A stretch of 64,000 nt of DNA, taken from NCBI GenBank assembly GCA_026416815.1, contig JAOAEJ010000062.1, positions 22,758 through 86,757 on the forward strand, given 5' to 3'. Positions 46,753 to 55,739 of this stretch are shown piece after piece (the first letter of the stretch is position 1; each line of letters starts with the position of its first letter). The notes beneath the pieces are model-generated. The model saw only the letters and a program-made list of their open reading frames with translations. It was not told the origin of the DNA and did not search any database. The translations under genes were made by a program, and so were the position numbers. The DNA comes from Clostridia bacterium (GTDB lineage: Bacteria; Bacillota; Clostridia; Acetivibrionales; DSM-2933).

Positions 46753-47940
46753 ATGAAAATAAGACGATATCTGGGTAAAGATACCCAGGAAGCAATGCTA
46801 AAAGTTAAGATGGATTTAGGTAATGAAGCTATAATCCTAAATACTAAAAAAGTACGACAGAAAGGTCTATTGAAAGTATTTGCAAAACCACTTGTAGAAG
46901 TACTTGCTGCTGTTGATGAGGATTATGGGAAGCAGCAAGGTAAGCAAGCTGTTAAACAAGAAAATAAAGTAGCTAATACAGGTACAGCTAGCCCTCAAAA
47001 AAATAATTTTGACGAAAAAGAGGGAAAAATATCCGATTTAGAGAATAAAGTAAATATAATAGAAAATTTGATAAAAAAAATGTATGACCAAATGCAGGCA
47101 ATTACTCCCAATAAAACTGCTGTAAAAGAAGGAAGTAATTTTGAAGAGGAATTTCCTAAGGTTTTACAGATTTTTTATAATAATCTTATAAAGAATGAAG
47201 TAGAGAACGATATAGCTAAAGAGATAATAAAAGCAACAAGTGCCAAAGTCGGTGATAATGCAAGTATAAATGATTCTGCAGCAATATTATATAACATCAT
47301 TTATGGAATGCTTGGTAAGCCTGATACTATTAGGTTAAGAGATGACTGTAGACCTACAGTTGTAACCTTTGTAGGACCTACAGGGGTAGGTAAAACTACT
47401 ACACTAGCTAAAATAGCTGCAAATTATGCGTTGAATCATAAGAAAAGCGTTGGTTTGATTACATCGGATATATATAGGATTGCTGCTGTAGAGCAGTTAA
47501 AAACATATGCAGAGATATTAGGTATGCCTTTGGCTGTTGTGTATTCGATAGAAGAAATAAAAAATGCAATAAGAGAATACTCCGACAAAGATGTTATATT
47601 GATTGATACAGCCGGAAGGAGCCACAGTGATAAATCGCAGTTTGATGAATTAAAACAATTCGTTGCTGCTAGTAAGGCTGATGAAATTTATTTAGTATTA
47701 AGTAGTACAACAAGCACAAGAACATGTAAAGAAATAATCAGTACCTATGAATTCTTGAAAGACTATAAGCTAATATTTACTAAACTTGATGAAACACCGG
47801 CAAATGGCATTATACTAAATGCCAGATATATTACAGGTAAAAACCTGTCTTACGTGGCGACCGGACAAAGTGTGCCTGACGATTTAGAAGTAGCTAATAT
47901 TGATAAGTTAACAAAAAATTTATTAGGGAGCATAACTTAG
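46753..47940 (+). CDS. flhF: Flagellar placement GTPase FlhF
   Basis: SRP-type GTPase that governs where and how many flagella form. The 395 residues have the B domain MKIRRYLGKDTQEAMLKVKMDLGNEAIILNTKKV, a Lys/Asn-rich linker, the N domain and the G domain. In the G domain are GPTGVGKTTTLAKIAA near 209-224, ITSDIYRIAAVEQLKTYAEILG, and IDTAGRS. It starts two bases after flhA and abuts flhG. Confidence 0.96.
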   Translation: MKIRRYLGKDTQEAMLKVKMDLGNEAIILNTKKVRQKGLLKVFAKPLVEVLAAVDEDYGKQQGKQAVKQENKVANTGTASPQKNNFDEKEGKISDLENKVNIIENLIKKMYDQMQAITPNKTAVKEGSNFEEEFPKVLQIFYNNLIKNEVENDIAKEIIKATSAKVGDNASINDSAAILYNIIYGMLGKPDTIRLRDDCRPTVVTFVGPTGVGKTTTLAKIAANYALNHKKSVGLITSDIYRIAAVEQLKTYAEILGMPLAVVYSIEEIKNAIREYSDKDVILIDTAGRSHSDKSQFDELKQFVAASKADEIYLVLSSTTSTRTCKEIISTYEFLKDYKLIFTKLDETPANGIILNARYITGKNLSYVATGQSVPDDLEVANIDKLTKNLLGSIT

Positions 47941-48852
47941 ATGAGAGATCAGGCGGAAAAATTAAGACAAATTATAGAGAATCTTAAATTGAGGCAAGCG
48001 GTAAATCAAGCCAATCTCGTCAACAGTATAAAGAAAAAGACTGCAAGAGTTATTACTGTTACCAGTGGTAAAGGTGGCGTAGGAAAGACAAATATTTCCG
48101 TTAACCTTGCTATTGCCTTAAGTGAGATGGGTCTTAGAGTAATAATTCTTGATGCAGATTTTGGCTTGGCTAATATAGATGTATTGTTTGGTATTGTACC
48201 TCAATTTACGCTTGTAGATGTTATTAACAGTAAAAAAAATATATTAGAAGTTCTAGCAGACGGTCCTAAAAATATCAAGTTTATTTCCGGGGGTTCAGGT
48301 GTTGAAGAACTTGTTAAGCTGGAAAAAGAACAACTAGAAAAATTTGTTGAAAATATAGGTCTGCTTGATAAGCTTGCTGATGTTATACTTATTGATACTG
48401 GGGCAGGATTATCAGACAACGTAATGAATTTTGTCATGGCTGCAGATGAGGTATTATTGGTAACAACCCCTGAACCTACATCAATTACCGATGCATATGC
48501 TTTGGTAAAGATGGTTTCGCATAGAGATAAGGATAAGGTTGTTAAGGTTATTGTAAATAGAGCTGAAGATGCAAATGAGGGAAATGAAATATTGAATAAA
48601 TTATCGGTAGTTTCACAAAGATTTTTAGCATTTAAGCTTAATCAGCTTGGCTATGTTTATAGAGATGAAATGGTAATAAAGGCTGTTAAACAGCAGCAAC
48701 CTTTTTCTATTAGTTACCCTAAAAGCCATGCAGCTAGGCAAATTAGGGAAATCTCAAAAAAACTTATTGATGCACAAGATGAAAAAATTAACCCTGGAAA
48801 TAGTGGAGTAAAAGGTTTTGTTAACAGACTTGTAAATTTCTTAAATGCATAG
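47941..48852 (+). CDS. flhG: Flagellar number regulator FlhG (YlxH, MinD-like)
   Basis: MinD-type ATPase partner of FlhF. The 303 residues begin with DQAEKLR, the motif that stimulates FlhF GTPase. The deviant Walker A SGKGGVGKT is at 42-50, and ILDADFGLANIDVLFG follows. A C-terminal amphipathic helix (VKGFVNRLVNFLNA) likely binds the membrane. The ATG directly follows the flhF stop, so the two are coupled. Confidence 0.96.
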   Translation: MRDQAEKLRQIIENLKLRQAVNQANLVNSIKKKTARVITVTSGKGGVGKTNISVNLAIALSEMGLRVIILDADFGLANIDVLFGIVPQFTLVDVINSKKNILEVLADGPKNIKFISGGSGVEELVKLEKEQLEKFVENIGLLDKLADVILIDTGAGLSDNVMNFVMAADEVLLVTTPEPTSITDAYALVKMVSHRDKDKVVKVIVNRAEDANEGNEILNKLSVVSQRFLAFKLNQLGYVYRDEMVIKAVKQQQPFSISYPKSHAARQIREISKKLIDAQDEKINPGNSGVKGFVNRLVNFLNA

Positions 48853-48865
48853 GGATTTGATAAGT

Positions 48866-49549
48866 ATGGGATATAGTAATATAAATGAGTTGGAGATAGG
48901 TACAAAATTAGAGTTGGAGATATGTGATAATAATGATGAAAAAGCAGGGCTTTCCTTCGTTAGTGAATTTGAGTGGGCTGTAGATGAAAAAACTGCCTAT
49001 ATAGCTGCTCCCATCTATGAAGGGACAATCTATCCGATACGCATAGATTCAATTTTAAGTGTTTGCTTTATTAACAATGGGGACTTATATGTATTTAAGG
49101 CTAGGGTAATAGACAGAACTGTAAAGGATAATATTGCCCTGCTGAAAATACAGATATGTAGTGAGTTTGAACGAATTCAAAGGCGACAATTTTATAGATT
49201 TGAGTGCTATATTCCTGTAAGATATAGAGAAGTTAAAGAAGTAGCTAATAATAGTGAAGTACCATTTACTACTTCGATGACCAGAGACCTCAGCGGTGGC
49301 GGATTATGCATAGTGACAGAAAAAATGATGGAGCATGATACACTTCTTGAATGTGAACTGGAGTTAGGAGAGGCAAATAAAGTATATTTTACTGGAAGAG
49401 TAGTTAGAATAACAGAAAAAGAAGTAAAAGGAAAATACAAATATAGCATCGGTGTTTTGTTCCATGATATAGAAAATAGAGATAGAGAGTCAATAGTAAG
49501 CTACATATTTAAGGAACAAAGAAAACTAAGAAAAAAAGGATTGATTTGA
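48866..49549 (+). CDS. PilZ-domain c-di-GMP receptor (YcgR/MotI-like)
   Basis: A 227-residue cytosolic protein with an N-terminal YcgR-like beta domain (about 8-95) and a C-terminal PilZ domain. The c-di-GMP-binding residues are in place: RxxxR as Arg107-Arg111 in QRRQFYR, and DxSxxG as DLSGGG at 141-146. In B. subtilis MotI (YpfA/DgrA) binds the stator as a clutch when c-di-GMP is high. Here the gene lies inside the flagellar operon between flhG and cheB. I start it at the ATG at 48866, ten bases after AGGGAT; an ATG at 48845 in frame overlaps flhG. Confidence 0.9.
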   Translation: MGYSNINELEIGTKLELEICDNNDEKAGLSFVSEFEWAVDEKTAYIAAPIYEGTIYPIRIDSILSVCFINNGDLYVFKARVIDRTVKDNIALLKIQICSEFERIQRRQFYRFECYIPVRYREVKEVANNSEVPFTTSMTRDLSGGGLCIVTEKMMEHDTLLECELELGEANKVYFTGRVVRITEKEVKGKYKYSIGVLFHDIENRDRESIVSYIFKEQRKLRKKGLI

Positions 49550-49553
49550 CGCT

Positions 49554-50654
49554 ATGACAGGCAATATAAAGAGCAATAGTATTAATGTTTTGGTAGTAGA
49601 TGATTCTGCTTTTATGCGTAGGGTTATATCGGATATTTTAAGCAGCGATAGTAGTATTAATGTTATAGATACAGCCAAAAACGGGGGAGAAGCCATCGAA
49701 AAAATTGGAGCCTTAAAACCTGACGTTGTTACCATGGATATTGAAATGCCTGTCATGGATGGTTTGAGTTGTTTAAAGGAAGTATTAAAAACAAGTTATG
49801 TTCCGGTAATTATGTTGAGCAGCTTGACACGGCAAGGGGCAGAAGCGACCATACAGGCTCTGGAGTATGGGGCAGTAGACTTTATAACTAAGCCTACAAA
49901 TATATTTGATATGAAAGGCGAAGATAAAAAGCTGGAACTTATTGATAAAATAAAAATTGTAGGTAAAACCAAAAGGAGTAGAAGGGAAACTAATAGAATC
50001 GCACATTTGATAAAACCACCAGTTGCGGTTAATACTAGTAGACCTAAGGAAGGCATAGTGAAGAGTAACGAAATTAAAAACATAGTTGCAATAGGAACTT
50101 CAACGGGGGGACCGAAAGCTTTGCAAAGTGTTATCCCGTTAGTACCGGGAGATATACCAGCTGCATTCTTAATTGTACAGCATATGCCTCCAGGTTTTAC
50201 GAAATCTCTTGCTGAAAGATTAAATGGAATGAGTGAGTTAACGGTAAAAGAGGCAGAGGATGGAGATGTTGTGCAACCAGGACATGCGTATATAGCTCCT
50301 GGAGATTATCATATGCTGCTTGACAAGGGGAGCAACGAAATAAAAATAAAGCTTAGCAAAACACCTCCGGTTGGAGGGCATAGACCTGCAGTTAACGTTA
50401 TGATGGAATCCCTCTCACAAACTGGGCTAACAAATATTGTTGGCGTTATAATGACCGGTATGGGGGGAGATGGAAGTGAAGGGGTAAAAAAGTTAAAAAA
50501 TATAAATAAAGCTCACATAATTGCACAGGATGAAAAAACGTGTGTAGTTTACGGAATGCCAAAGGTTGCAGTACAGACTGGGGCGGTAGACGTTGTAGTA
50601 CCACTTCAAGAGATAACTAATGAGATTATGAAAATTGTGGGGGTGCATAAATAA
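49554..50654 (+). CDS. cheB: Chemotaxis protein-glutamate methylesterase CheB
   Basis: Removes methyl groups from chemoreceptors and deamidates them. The 366 residues have a receiver domain with Asp62 (VVTMDIEMPVMDG), a linker, and the methylesterase domain with the triad Ser183 (GTSTGGPKAL), His210 (IVQHMPP) and Asp306 (GMGGDGSEG). No cheR is seen in the window. The ATG at 49554 follows the PilZ gene by four bases; the cheB stop overlaps the cheA start by one base. Confidence 0.96.
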   Translation: MTGNIKSNSINVLVVDDSAFMRRVISDILSSDSSINVIDTAKNGGEAIEKIGALKPDVVTMDIEMPVMDGLSCLKEVLKTSYVPVIMLSSLTRQGAEATIQALEYGAVDFITKPTNIFDMKGEDKKLELIDKIKIVGKTKRSRRETNRIAHLIKPPVAVNTSRPKEGIVKSNEIKNIVAIGTSTGGPKALQSVIPLVPGDIPAAFLIVQHMPPGFTKSLAERLNGMSELTVKEAEDGDVVQPGHAYIAPGDYHMLLDKGSNEIKIKLSKTPPVGGHRPAVNVMMESLSQTGLTNIVGVIMTGMGGDGSEGVKKLKNINKAHIIAQDEKTCVVYGMPKVAVQTGAVDVVVPLQEITNEIMKIVGVHK

Positions 50655-52723
50655 TGGACATGAGTCAATACCTAGAAATCTTTATCGAAGAAACAAAAGA
50701 GCACTTACAGGGGCTAAACCAATCCTTATTACAGTTAGAAACAAATCCTGAAGATGCATCAATGTTAAATGAAATTTTTAGAGTAGCCCATACACTTAAA
50801 GGTATGTCCGGTACAATGGGTTTTTCTAAAATGGCAAAGCTGACACATGACATGGAGAATGTGCTGCATGCTTTGAGAAATAATGAACTTAAAGTATGTA
50901 CGAAGCTAGTAGATGTATTGTTTAAATGCCTGGATGCTTTGGAAAATTATCTTGATAGTATTGTAAATACAGGCACGGAAGGTAATAACGAATATACCGA
51001 AATTATACAGGCTTTAAATAACATAATAAATAAGAAGCACGAAGCTGAAGAAGTTCCCGTAGCTAAACCATCAGCAAAACCAGTACCCGCTGTTGCTGAG
51101 AAAGAAGTTCATCCTACCTCTGATTTTAGTGTAAACCAGTACGAGCAAAATGTTATAAATAAGGCTAAAGAAGTAGGTATGAATGCCTTACAAATAACAG
51201 TAGTTCTTAATAAAGGCTGTCTTTTAAAGTCAGCTAGAGCCTTTATTATATTCCAAACCTTGGAGAGATATGCGGAAATTATTAAATCGGAGCCTAAGGT
51301 TCAGGATATTGAAGATGAAAGATTTGATTATGAATTCACTGTTGTAGTTATTTCTAAAGAGAGTCTTGATCTTTTCGCTAAAGAGTTAAACTCAATAGCA
51401 GAGGTAGATAAAGTAATTATCAAACCTTTAGAATCAAGGGCTGTAGAAAATGAAGCTCCTGTTAATGTACAGCAGGAGAAACCGGTTCAAGCTGCTGTAG
51501 TAACACAGCATGAGGAAAGTAAGACCGAAACGGAAGAAACACCTTCCGCAAAAGCCGCTTCAACTCAAAAACCTAAAACCGGTAAGACCGTTAGGGTTGA
51601 TATAGATAGGCTTGATGTATTAATGAATCTTGTTGGAGAATTAATTATTACCAAGACAAGGCTTGAAGGGACTGATATAATATCAAATCCTCAGGAATAT
51701 AACGAGACAGTTGAGTATCTTGAAAGAATTACCACAAGTCTTAATGATGCTGTAATGAAAGTCAGGATGGTACCGGTCGAGACTGTATTCAACAGATTCC
51801 CAAGAATGATAAGAGATATCTCTAGAGATTTGGGAAAAGAAATAATACTAAAAATGTCCGGTGAAGAAACCGAGCTTGATAGGACAGTAATAGATGAAAT
51901 TGGAGATCCTTTAATCCATCTTTTAAGGAACTCTGTTGACCATGGTATAGAATCACTTGAAAAGAGAAGAGAATTAGGTAAGCCTGAGGCAGGACATATA
52001 AACCTTAGAGCATACCAATCAGGAAACAATGTAATAATTGAAGTAGAAGATGATGGTCAGGGTATAAATACTGAAAGAGTTAAAAAGAAAGCAATTGAAA
52101 GAGGTCTTATCAATAAGGATGTTGCAAATAGCTTATCGCAGCAGGATATTATAGAGTTCCTGTTTAAGCCAAGCTTTAGCACTGCTGACAAAATTACCGA
52201 CCTGTCCGGAAGAGGAGTTGGTCTGGATGTTGTTAAGACTAAAATAGAGTCACTAGGTGGAAGAGTTGAAGTTGAAACAGAGCTGGGTAAGGGTAGCAGA
52301 TTTGTTATTAGACTGCCTCTGACACTTGCTATATACCAAGCACTTCTTGTGCTTGTTGGTAAGGAAAAATATGCTATACCTCTAAGTTCTATAAACCAGA
52401 TTATTAATATATCTCCTGATGAAATAAAGATGGTGCAGAAGCAAGAGGTTATACTTTTAAGGAATACAGTGGTGCCTATTGTGAGGTTAGCTAATGTTTT
52501 GGACGTGCCAAGAGAGGATAAGGTACAGAAACAGCTTACAATAGTAATTGTAAGAAAAGGTGAGAAACTATCAGGATTTATGGTCGATAGTGTAATTGGA
52601 CAACAGGAAATTGTTATTAAGTCTTTAGGTAAACTTCTCACAGGAATCAAATCCATAGCAGGTGCGACTATACTTGGCGATGGTAATGTTGCATTAATTG
52701 TTGATGTTAACTCGCTGGTATAG
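50654..52723 (+). CDS. cheA: Chemotaxis histidine kinase CheA
   Basis: Autophosphorylates in response to receptors and passes phosphate to CheY and CheB. The 689 residues contain, in order: an Hpt domain with His46 (FRVAHTLKGMSGTMGF); a P2 CheY-binding domain (about 165-265); a Glu/Pro-rich linker; the dimerisation helices (VDIDRLDVLMNLVGELIITKTRLE); the HATPase domain (HLLRNSVDHGIES, DDGQGIN, GRGVGLDVVK); and a C-terminal CheW-like domain. Complete. Confidence 0.97.
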   Translation: MDMSQYLEIFIEETKEHLQGLNQSLLQLETNPEDASMLNEIFRVAHTLKGMSGTMGFSKMAKLTHDMENVLHALRNNELKVCTKLVDVLFKCLDALENYLDSIVNTGTEGNNEYTEIIQALNNIINKKHEAEEVPVAKPSAKPVPAVAEKEVHPTSDFSVNQYEQNVINKAKEVGMNALQITVVLNKGCLLKSARAFIIFQTLERYAEIIKSEPKVQDIEDERFDYEFTVVVISKESLDLFAKELNSIAEVDKVIIKPLESRAVENEAPVNVQQEKPVQAAVVTQHEESKTETEETPSAKAASTQKPKTGKTVRVDIDRLDVLMNLVGELIITKTRLEGTDIISNPQEYNETVEYLERITTSLNDAVMKVRMVPVETVFNRFPRMIRDISRDLGKEIILKMSGEETELDRTVIDEIGDPLIHLLRNSVDHGIESLEKRRELGKPEAGHINLRAYQSGNNVIIEVEDDGQGINTERVKKKAIERGLINKDVANSLSQQDIIEFLFKPSFSTADKITDLSGRGVGLDVVKTKIESLGGRVEVETELGKGSRFVIRLPLTLAIYQALLVLVGKEKYAIPLSSINQIINISPDEIKMVQKQEVILLRNTVVPIVRLANVLDVPREDKVQKQLTIVIVRKGEKLSGFMVDSVIGQQEIVIKSLGKLLTGIKSIAGATILGDGNVALIVDVNSLV

Positions 52724-52738
52724 AAAGGGGGAAAATAA

Positions 52739-53191
52739 ATGGAAAACGTAATTAGTTCGGATATTAAGCAATTTATAGTATTTAGACTAGGGAATGAGGA
52801 ATATGGTCTCGATACTTTGAAGATAACAACAATTGTAAGAATGATGACAATAACAAGGGTTCCTAAAACACCATCCTTTATTAAAGGGGTTATCAATCTT
52901 AGGGGTGATATCATACCTGTAATGGATTTAAGAAAGAGATTTAATTTGTCTGAGTCGGAAGAGACTGAGGATACCAGAATAATAATAATTAAGATTGACG
53001 AAATCTTGATTGGCGTTATGGTTGATGCTGTCGTAGAAGTACTACACTTGACAGAAGAGTCTATAGAGAACGTAACTAACTTTACAAATGATCTTTCAAT
53101 GGATTATATCTTTGGGGTAGGAAAAGTGGATAATAGGATTGTAACTCTGTTGAATTTTGAAAAACTAATTAAGTTCTCTAATAACGAATGA
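52739..53191 (+). CDS. cheW: Chemotaxis coupling protein CheW
   Basis: SH3-like adaptor that joins CheA to receptors. The 150 residues show QFIVFRLGNEEYGLDTLKITTIVRMMTITRVPKTPSFIKGVINLRGDIIPVMDLRKRF, the CheW signature. The ATG at 52739 follows GGGGGAAAAT, 15 bp after cheA. Confidence 0.96.
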   Translation: MENVISSDIKQFIVFRLGNEEYGLDTLKITTIVRMMTITRVPKTPSFIKGVINLRGDIIPVMDLRKRFNLSESEETEDTRIIIIKIDEILIGVMVDAVVEVLHLTEESIENVTNFTNDLSMDYIFGVGKVDNRIVTLLNFEKLIKFSNNE

Positions 53192-53208
53192 TTTAGAGGT
53201 ATGCAAAT

Positions 53209-53829
53209 ATGACAATTAATATTAATGATTTAAATAACCTGCAGTTAGACGTACTTCGCGAAATAGGCAACATTGGTGCAGGTAATGCCGCAACAGCTTT
53301 AGCAAAGATGTTGAACAAAAAAGTTGATATGGATATACCTAAGGTTAAAATACTTGAGTTTAAGGAAGTTACAGATATTCTTGGCGGTGCTGAAAGTCAG
53401 GTAATAGGCATACTTCTTAATGTAACCGGTGATATAACGGGAAACATTATGTTTATACTTGATTATTTTGCTGCACAGGTTCTGGTAAATATGCTTATGT
53501 ATAAACCTATTAATGATTTTAACGGTTTCTCCGAGCTGGAATTCTCAGCTTTGAAGGAAATCGGTAATATACTGGCTGGTTCCTACTTATCAGCTTTATC
53601 TTGCCTTACCAATATGAAAATCCTGCCATCGGTGCCGGATATAGCTATTGATATGGCAGGTGCGATACTTAGTGTACCGGCTATCGAATTTGGTAAAATT
53701 GGTGATACCGTTTTATATATAGAAACAGAGTTCTGTGAAGGAAGTACAAAAGTTGTAGGTGACTTCTTCCTAGTACCTGATATAGATTCCTATGAAACAT
53801 TATTAAAAGCATTGGGAGTAATAAGTTAA
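53209..53829 (+). CDS. cheC: CheY-P phosphatase CheC
   Basis: Dephosphorylates CheY-P and is activated by CheD. The 206 residues hold two intact active-site helices: DVLREIGNIGAGNAATALAKML and SALKEIGNILAGSYLSALSCL, each followed by the conserved Pro. It works alongside FliY in the same operon. The stop overlaps the cheD start by one base. Confidence 0.95.
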   Translation: MTININDLNNLQLDVLREIGNIGAGNAATALAKMLNKKVDMDIPKVKILEFKEVTDILGGAESQVIGILLNVTGDITGNIMFILDYFAAQVLVNMLMYKPINDFNGFSELEFSALKEIGNILAGSYLSALSCLTNMKILPSVPDIAIDMAGAILSVPAIEFGKIGDTVLYIETEFCEGSTKVVGDFFLVPDIDSYETLLKALGVIS

Positions 53830-54314
53830 TGGAAAACACAATTAAGGTAGGAATGGCCGATTTAAATGTTTCATGCCATCCAGGTGTATTAACAACACTG
53901 GGATTAGGTTCCTGCGTAGGTATTGCGTTATATGACCCTACAACAAAGATAATAGGACTGGCACATGTAATGCTGCCTTCCAGTATGCAGGCAAAGAATA
54001 ATTCAAATATTGCTAAGTTTGCAGATACTGCAGTTGTCAAGCTTGTAGAAGATATGAAAAAACTGGGCGTCAGAAAAGAAAATCTGGTTGCAAAACTTGC
54101 TGGTGGCGCTCAGATGTTTGCATTTAACCAACAATCTGATATGATGAGAATTGGGTTAAGAAATGTTATTGCTTCAAAGGAAAAATTAGAGGAATTGAAG
54201 ATTCCTATTATTTCCGAAGATACAGGCGGAAACCACGGGCGTACCATCGAATTGTTTTCCGAGGATGGGCGGCTTTTGATTAAGACTATAGGGCATGGGG
54301 TTAAATACATATAA
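53829..54314 (+). CDS. cheD: Chemoreceptor glutamine deamidase CheD
   Basis: Deamidates receptor glutamines and exchanges between receptors and CheC. The 161 residues carry the catalytic Cys29 (LGLGSCVGIALYD), His46 (GLAHVMLP) and probably Thr23, with the 17-residue Cys-His spacing known for the family. GGNHGRTIELFSEDGRLLIK near the end is also typical. Start ATG overlaps the cheC stop. Confidence 0.96.
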   Translation: MENTIKVGMADLNVSCHPGVLTTLGLGSCVGIALYDPTTKIIGLAHVMLPSSMQAKNNSNIAKFADTAVVKLVEDMKKLGVRKENLVAKLAGGAQMFAFNQQSDMMRIGLRNVIASKEKLEELKIPIISEDTGGNHGRTIELFSEDGRLLIKTIGHGVKYI

Positions 54315-54427
54315 GTATAACTTAGAATTATGCCTAATGCCAAATTTTTATTAGTGTATAATCGGATATTTTATACTATTATATATGCAGCGGAATGATT
54401 ATGCATAAAGAGAAGAGAGGAAGTTAC

Positions 54428-54793
54428 ATGGATTATATCCAGAGATTGCCTTTTATTTTAGGTATATTTACTGCCCTAATAGTTGGAGTTGTGAGTTATA
54501 AACTTAATTTCAGTCTCCAAGAGACGTATATAAAAATGGCAATAAGTATGGGTATATTCTTTATACTCGGATTGTATGCTAGAAGTACCCTTATAAAAAT
54601 TGTTGAAGAAATTGATAGGAAAAAAATGCAAGAGGAAATACAAAGGATTGAAGAATTAAGAAGGCAAGAAAACCAGGATTTAAGCCAAAATGCTAAAGAA
54701 AAAACTCACACTGTAGAATATACAATAGATGATGGGGCTGACGACTTTGAACCGTTTAATGTGAGTGAGATTATAAAAACAAAAGAAAACTAA
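54428..54793 (+). CDS. Uncharacterised two-helix membrane protein
   Basis: I do not recognise a named family. The 121 residues contain two membrane helices (about 7-23, FILGIFTALIVGVVSYK, and 36-53, AISMGIFFILGLYARST). A charged helix follows (KIVEEIDRKKMQEEIQRIEELRRQ), then an acidic tail ending DDFEPFNVSEIIKTKEN. The charged part should face the cytoplasm. It stands between cheD and sigD inside the operon, a place where B. subtilis has no gene. The ATG at 54428 follows GAGAGGAAG; upstream residues in frame are not supported. A role in motility is inferred from position only. Confidence 0.8.
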   Translation: MDYIQRLPFILGIFTALIVGVVSYKLNFSLQETYIKMAISMGIFFILGLYARSTLIKIVEEIDRKKMQEEIQRIEELRRQENQDLSQNAKEKTHTVEYTIDDGADDFEPFNVSEIIKTKEN

Positions 54794-54810
54794 GGCAATG
54801 GGGGATTTAG

Positions 54811-55581
54811 ATGTCTAGCGCTAATAACAAACAACTCGAATTATGGAAGCAGTATAGCGACAGTAAAGACCCTGCTATTAGAGAAAAGCTAATACTTGAA
54901 TATGCCCACCTTATCAAATATGTTGCAGGTAGACTAAGTATATATTTTGGTTCAAATGTAGAATATGATGATTTGGTTGGATTTGGAGCTTTTGGACTTA
55001 TTGATGCAATTGATAAATTTGATATTAATAAGGGTGTTAAGTTTGAAACCTATGCGTCACTTCGTATTAGAGGAGCAATAATTGATAGCATTAGAGAGAT
55101 GGACTGGGTACCCAGGTCGTTGCGTCAGAAGAATAAAGAGCTTGAAAAAGCGTATTGGGAGCTTGAAAATGAACTGGGACATTCAGCTACAGATAAAGAG
55201 GTTGCTGAAAAGCTGGGCATACCCCAGGAAGACTTCTATAAGCTTTTAAATGAAGTTAATTTATCTTCAATGATGTCGCTTGAAGAATTTTTAGAGCAGA
55301 ATTACGAAATTGGTGTAGATATACCTAATACCAGTGATGAAGATAAGCCTGAAAGTTACATGGAATTAACCGAAATTAAGGAAATTTTAGGTGAGGCTAT
55401 CGACAAACTTCCCGAAAAAGAAAAGACAGTAATAACTTTGTATTATTTCGAAGAATTGACATTAAAAGAGATAAGTGCGATAATGAAAGTGTCAGAATCT
55501 AGAATTTCTCAGTTGCATACTAAATCCATACTGCGATTGAGAGGAAAACTGGCTCGACATAAAACGATATTAAAGGAATAA
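54811..55581 (+). CDS. sigD: Flagellar sigma factor SigD (FliA/WhiG family)
   Basis: Directs transcription of late motility genes such as flagellin and stators. The 256 residues show region 2 (LILEYAHLIKYVAGRLSIYFGSNVEYDDLVGFGAFGLIDAIDKFD, FETYASLRIRGAIIDSIREMDWVPRSLRQK), region 3, and region 4 with the HTH LTLKEISAIMKVSESRISQLHTKSI. The ATG at 54811 follows GGGGGAT. The near-terminal place in a long operon matches B. subtilis, where position affects the fraction of motile cells. Confidence 0.97.
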   Translation: MSSANNKQLELWKQYSDSKDPAIREKLILEYAHLIKYVAGRLSIYFGSNVEYDDLVGFGAFGLIDAIDKFDINKGVKFETYASLRIRGAIIDSIREMDWVPRSLRQKNKELEKAYWELENELGHSATDKEVAEKLGIPQEDFYKLLNEVNLSSMMSLEEFLEQNYEIGVDIPNTSDEDKPESYMELTEIKEILGEAIDKLPEKEKTVITLYYFEELTLKEISAIMKVSESRISQLHTKSILRLRGKLARHKTILKE

Positions 55582-55609
55582 TTTAATTTAAATTATATAT
55601 TATTGTCAA

Positions 55610-55640
55610 ATAATATAAGGAATGTATCTCCTTATATTAT
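55610..55640 (+). repeat. 12-bp hairpin between sigD and fapA
   Basis: ATAATATAAGGA (55610-55621) pairs perfectly with TCCTTATATTAT (55629-55640) around a 7-nt loop. AT-rich with no clean U-tract; may weakly attenuate transcription. Confidence 0.65.
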
Positions 55641-55739
55641 ATTGCTATTTAAAGGCAATTATTTTTATATTAGTATGGACTTCGAATTAATATAAAAGTT
55701 ATATACATGAATCTTTTCATAAGGAAGTGAGGGGTTAGG

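Noticed and set aside
52057..52914. Long minus-strand open frame (285 codons) across cheA and cheW
   Set aside because: It is a shadow of two well-identified genes and shows no protein family features.
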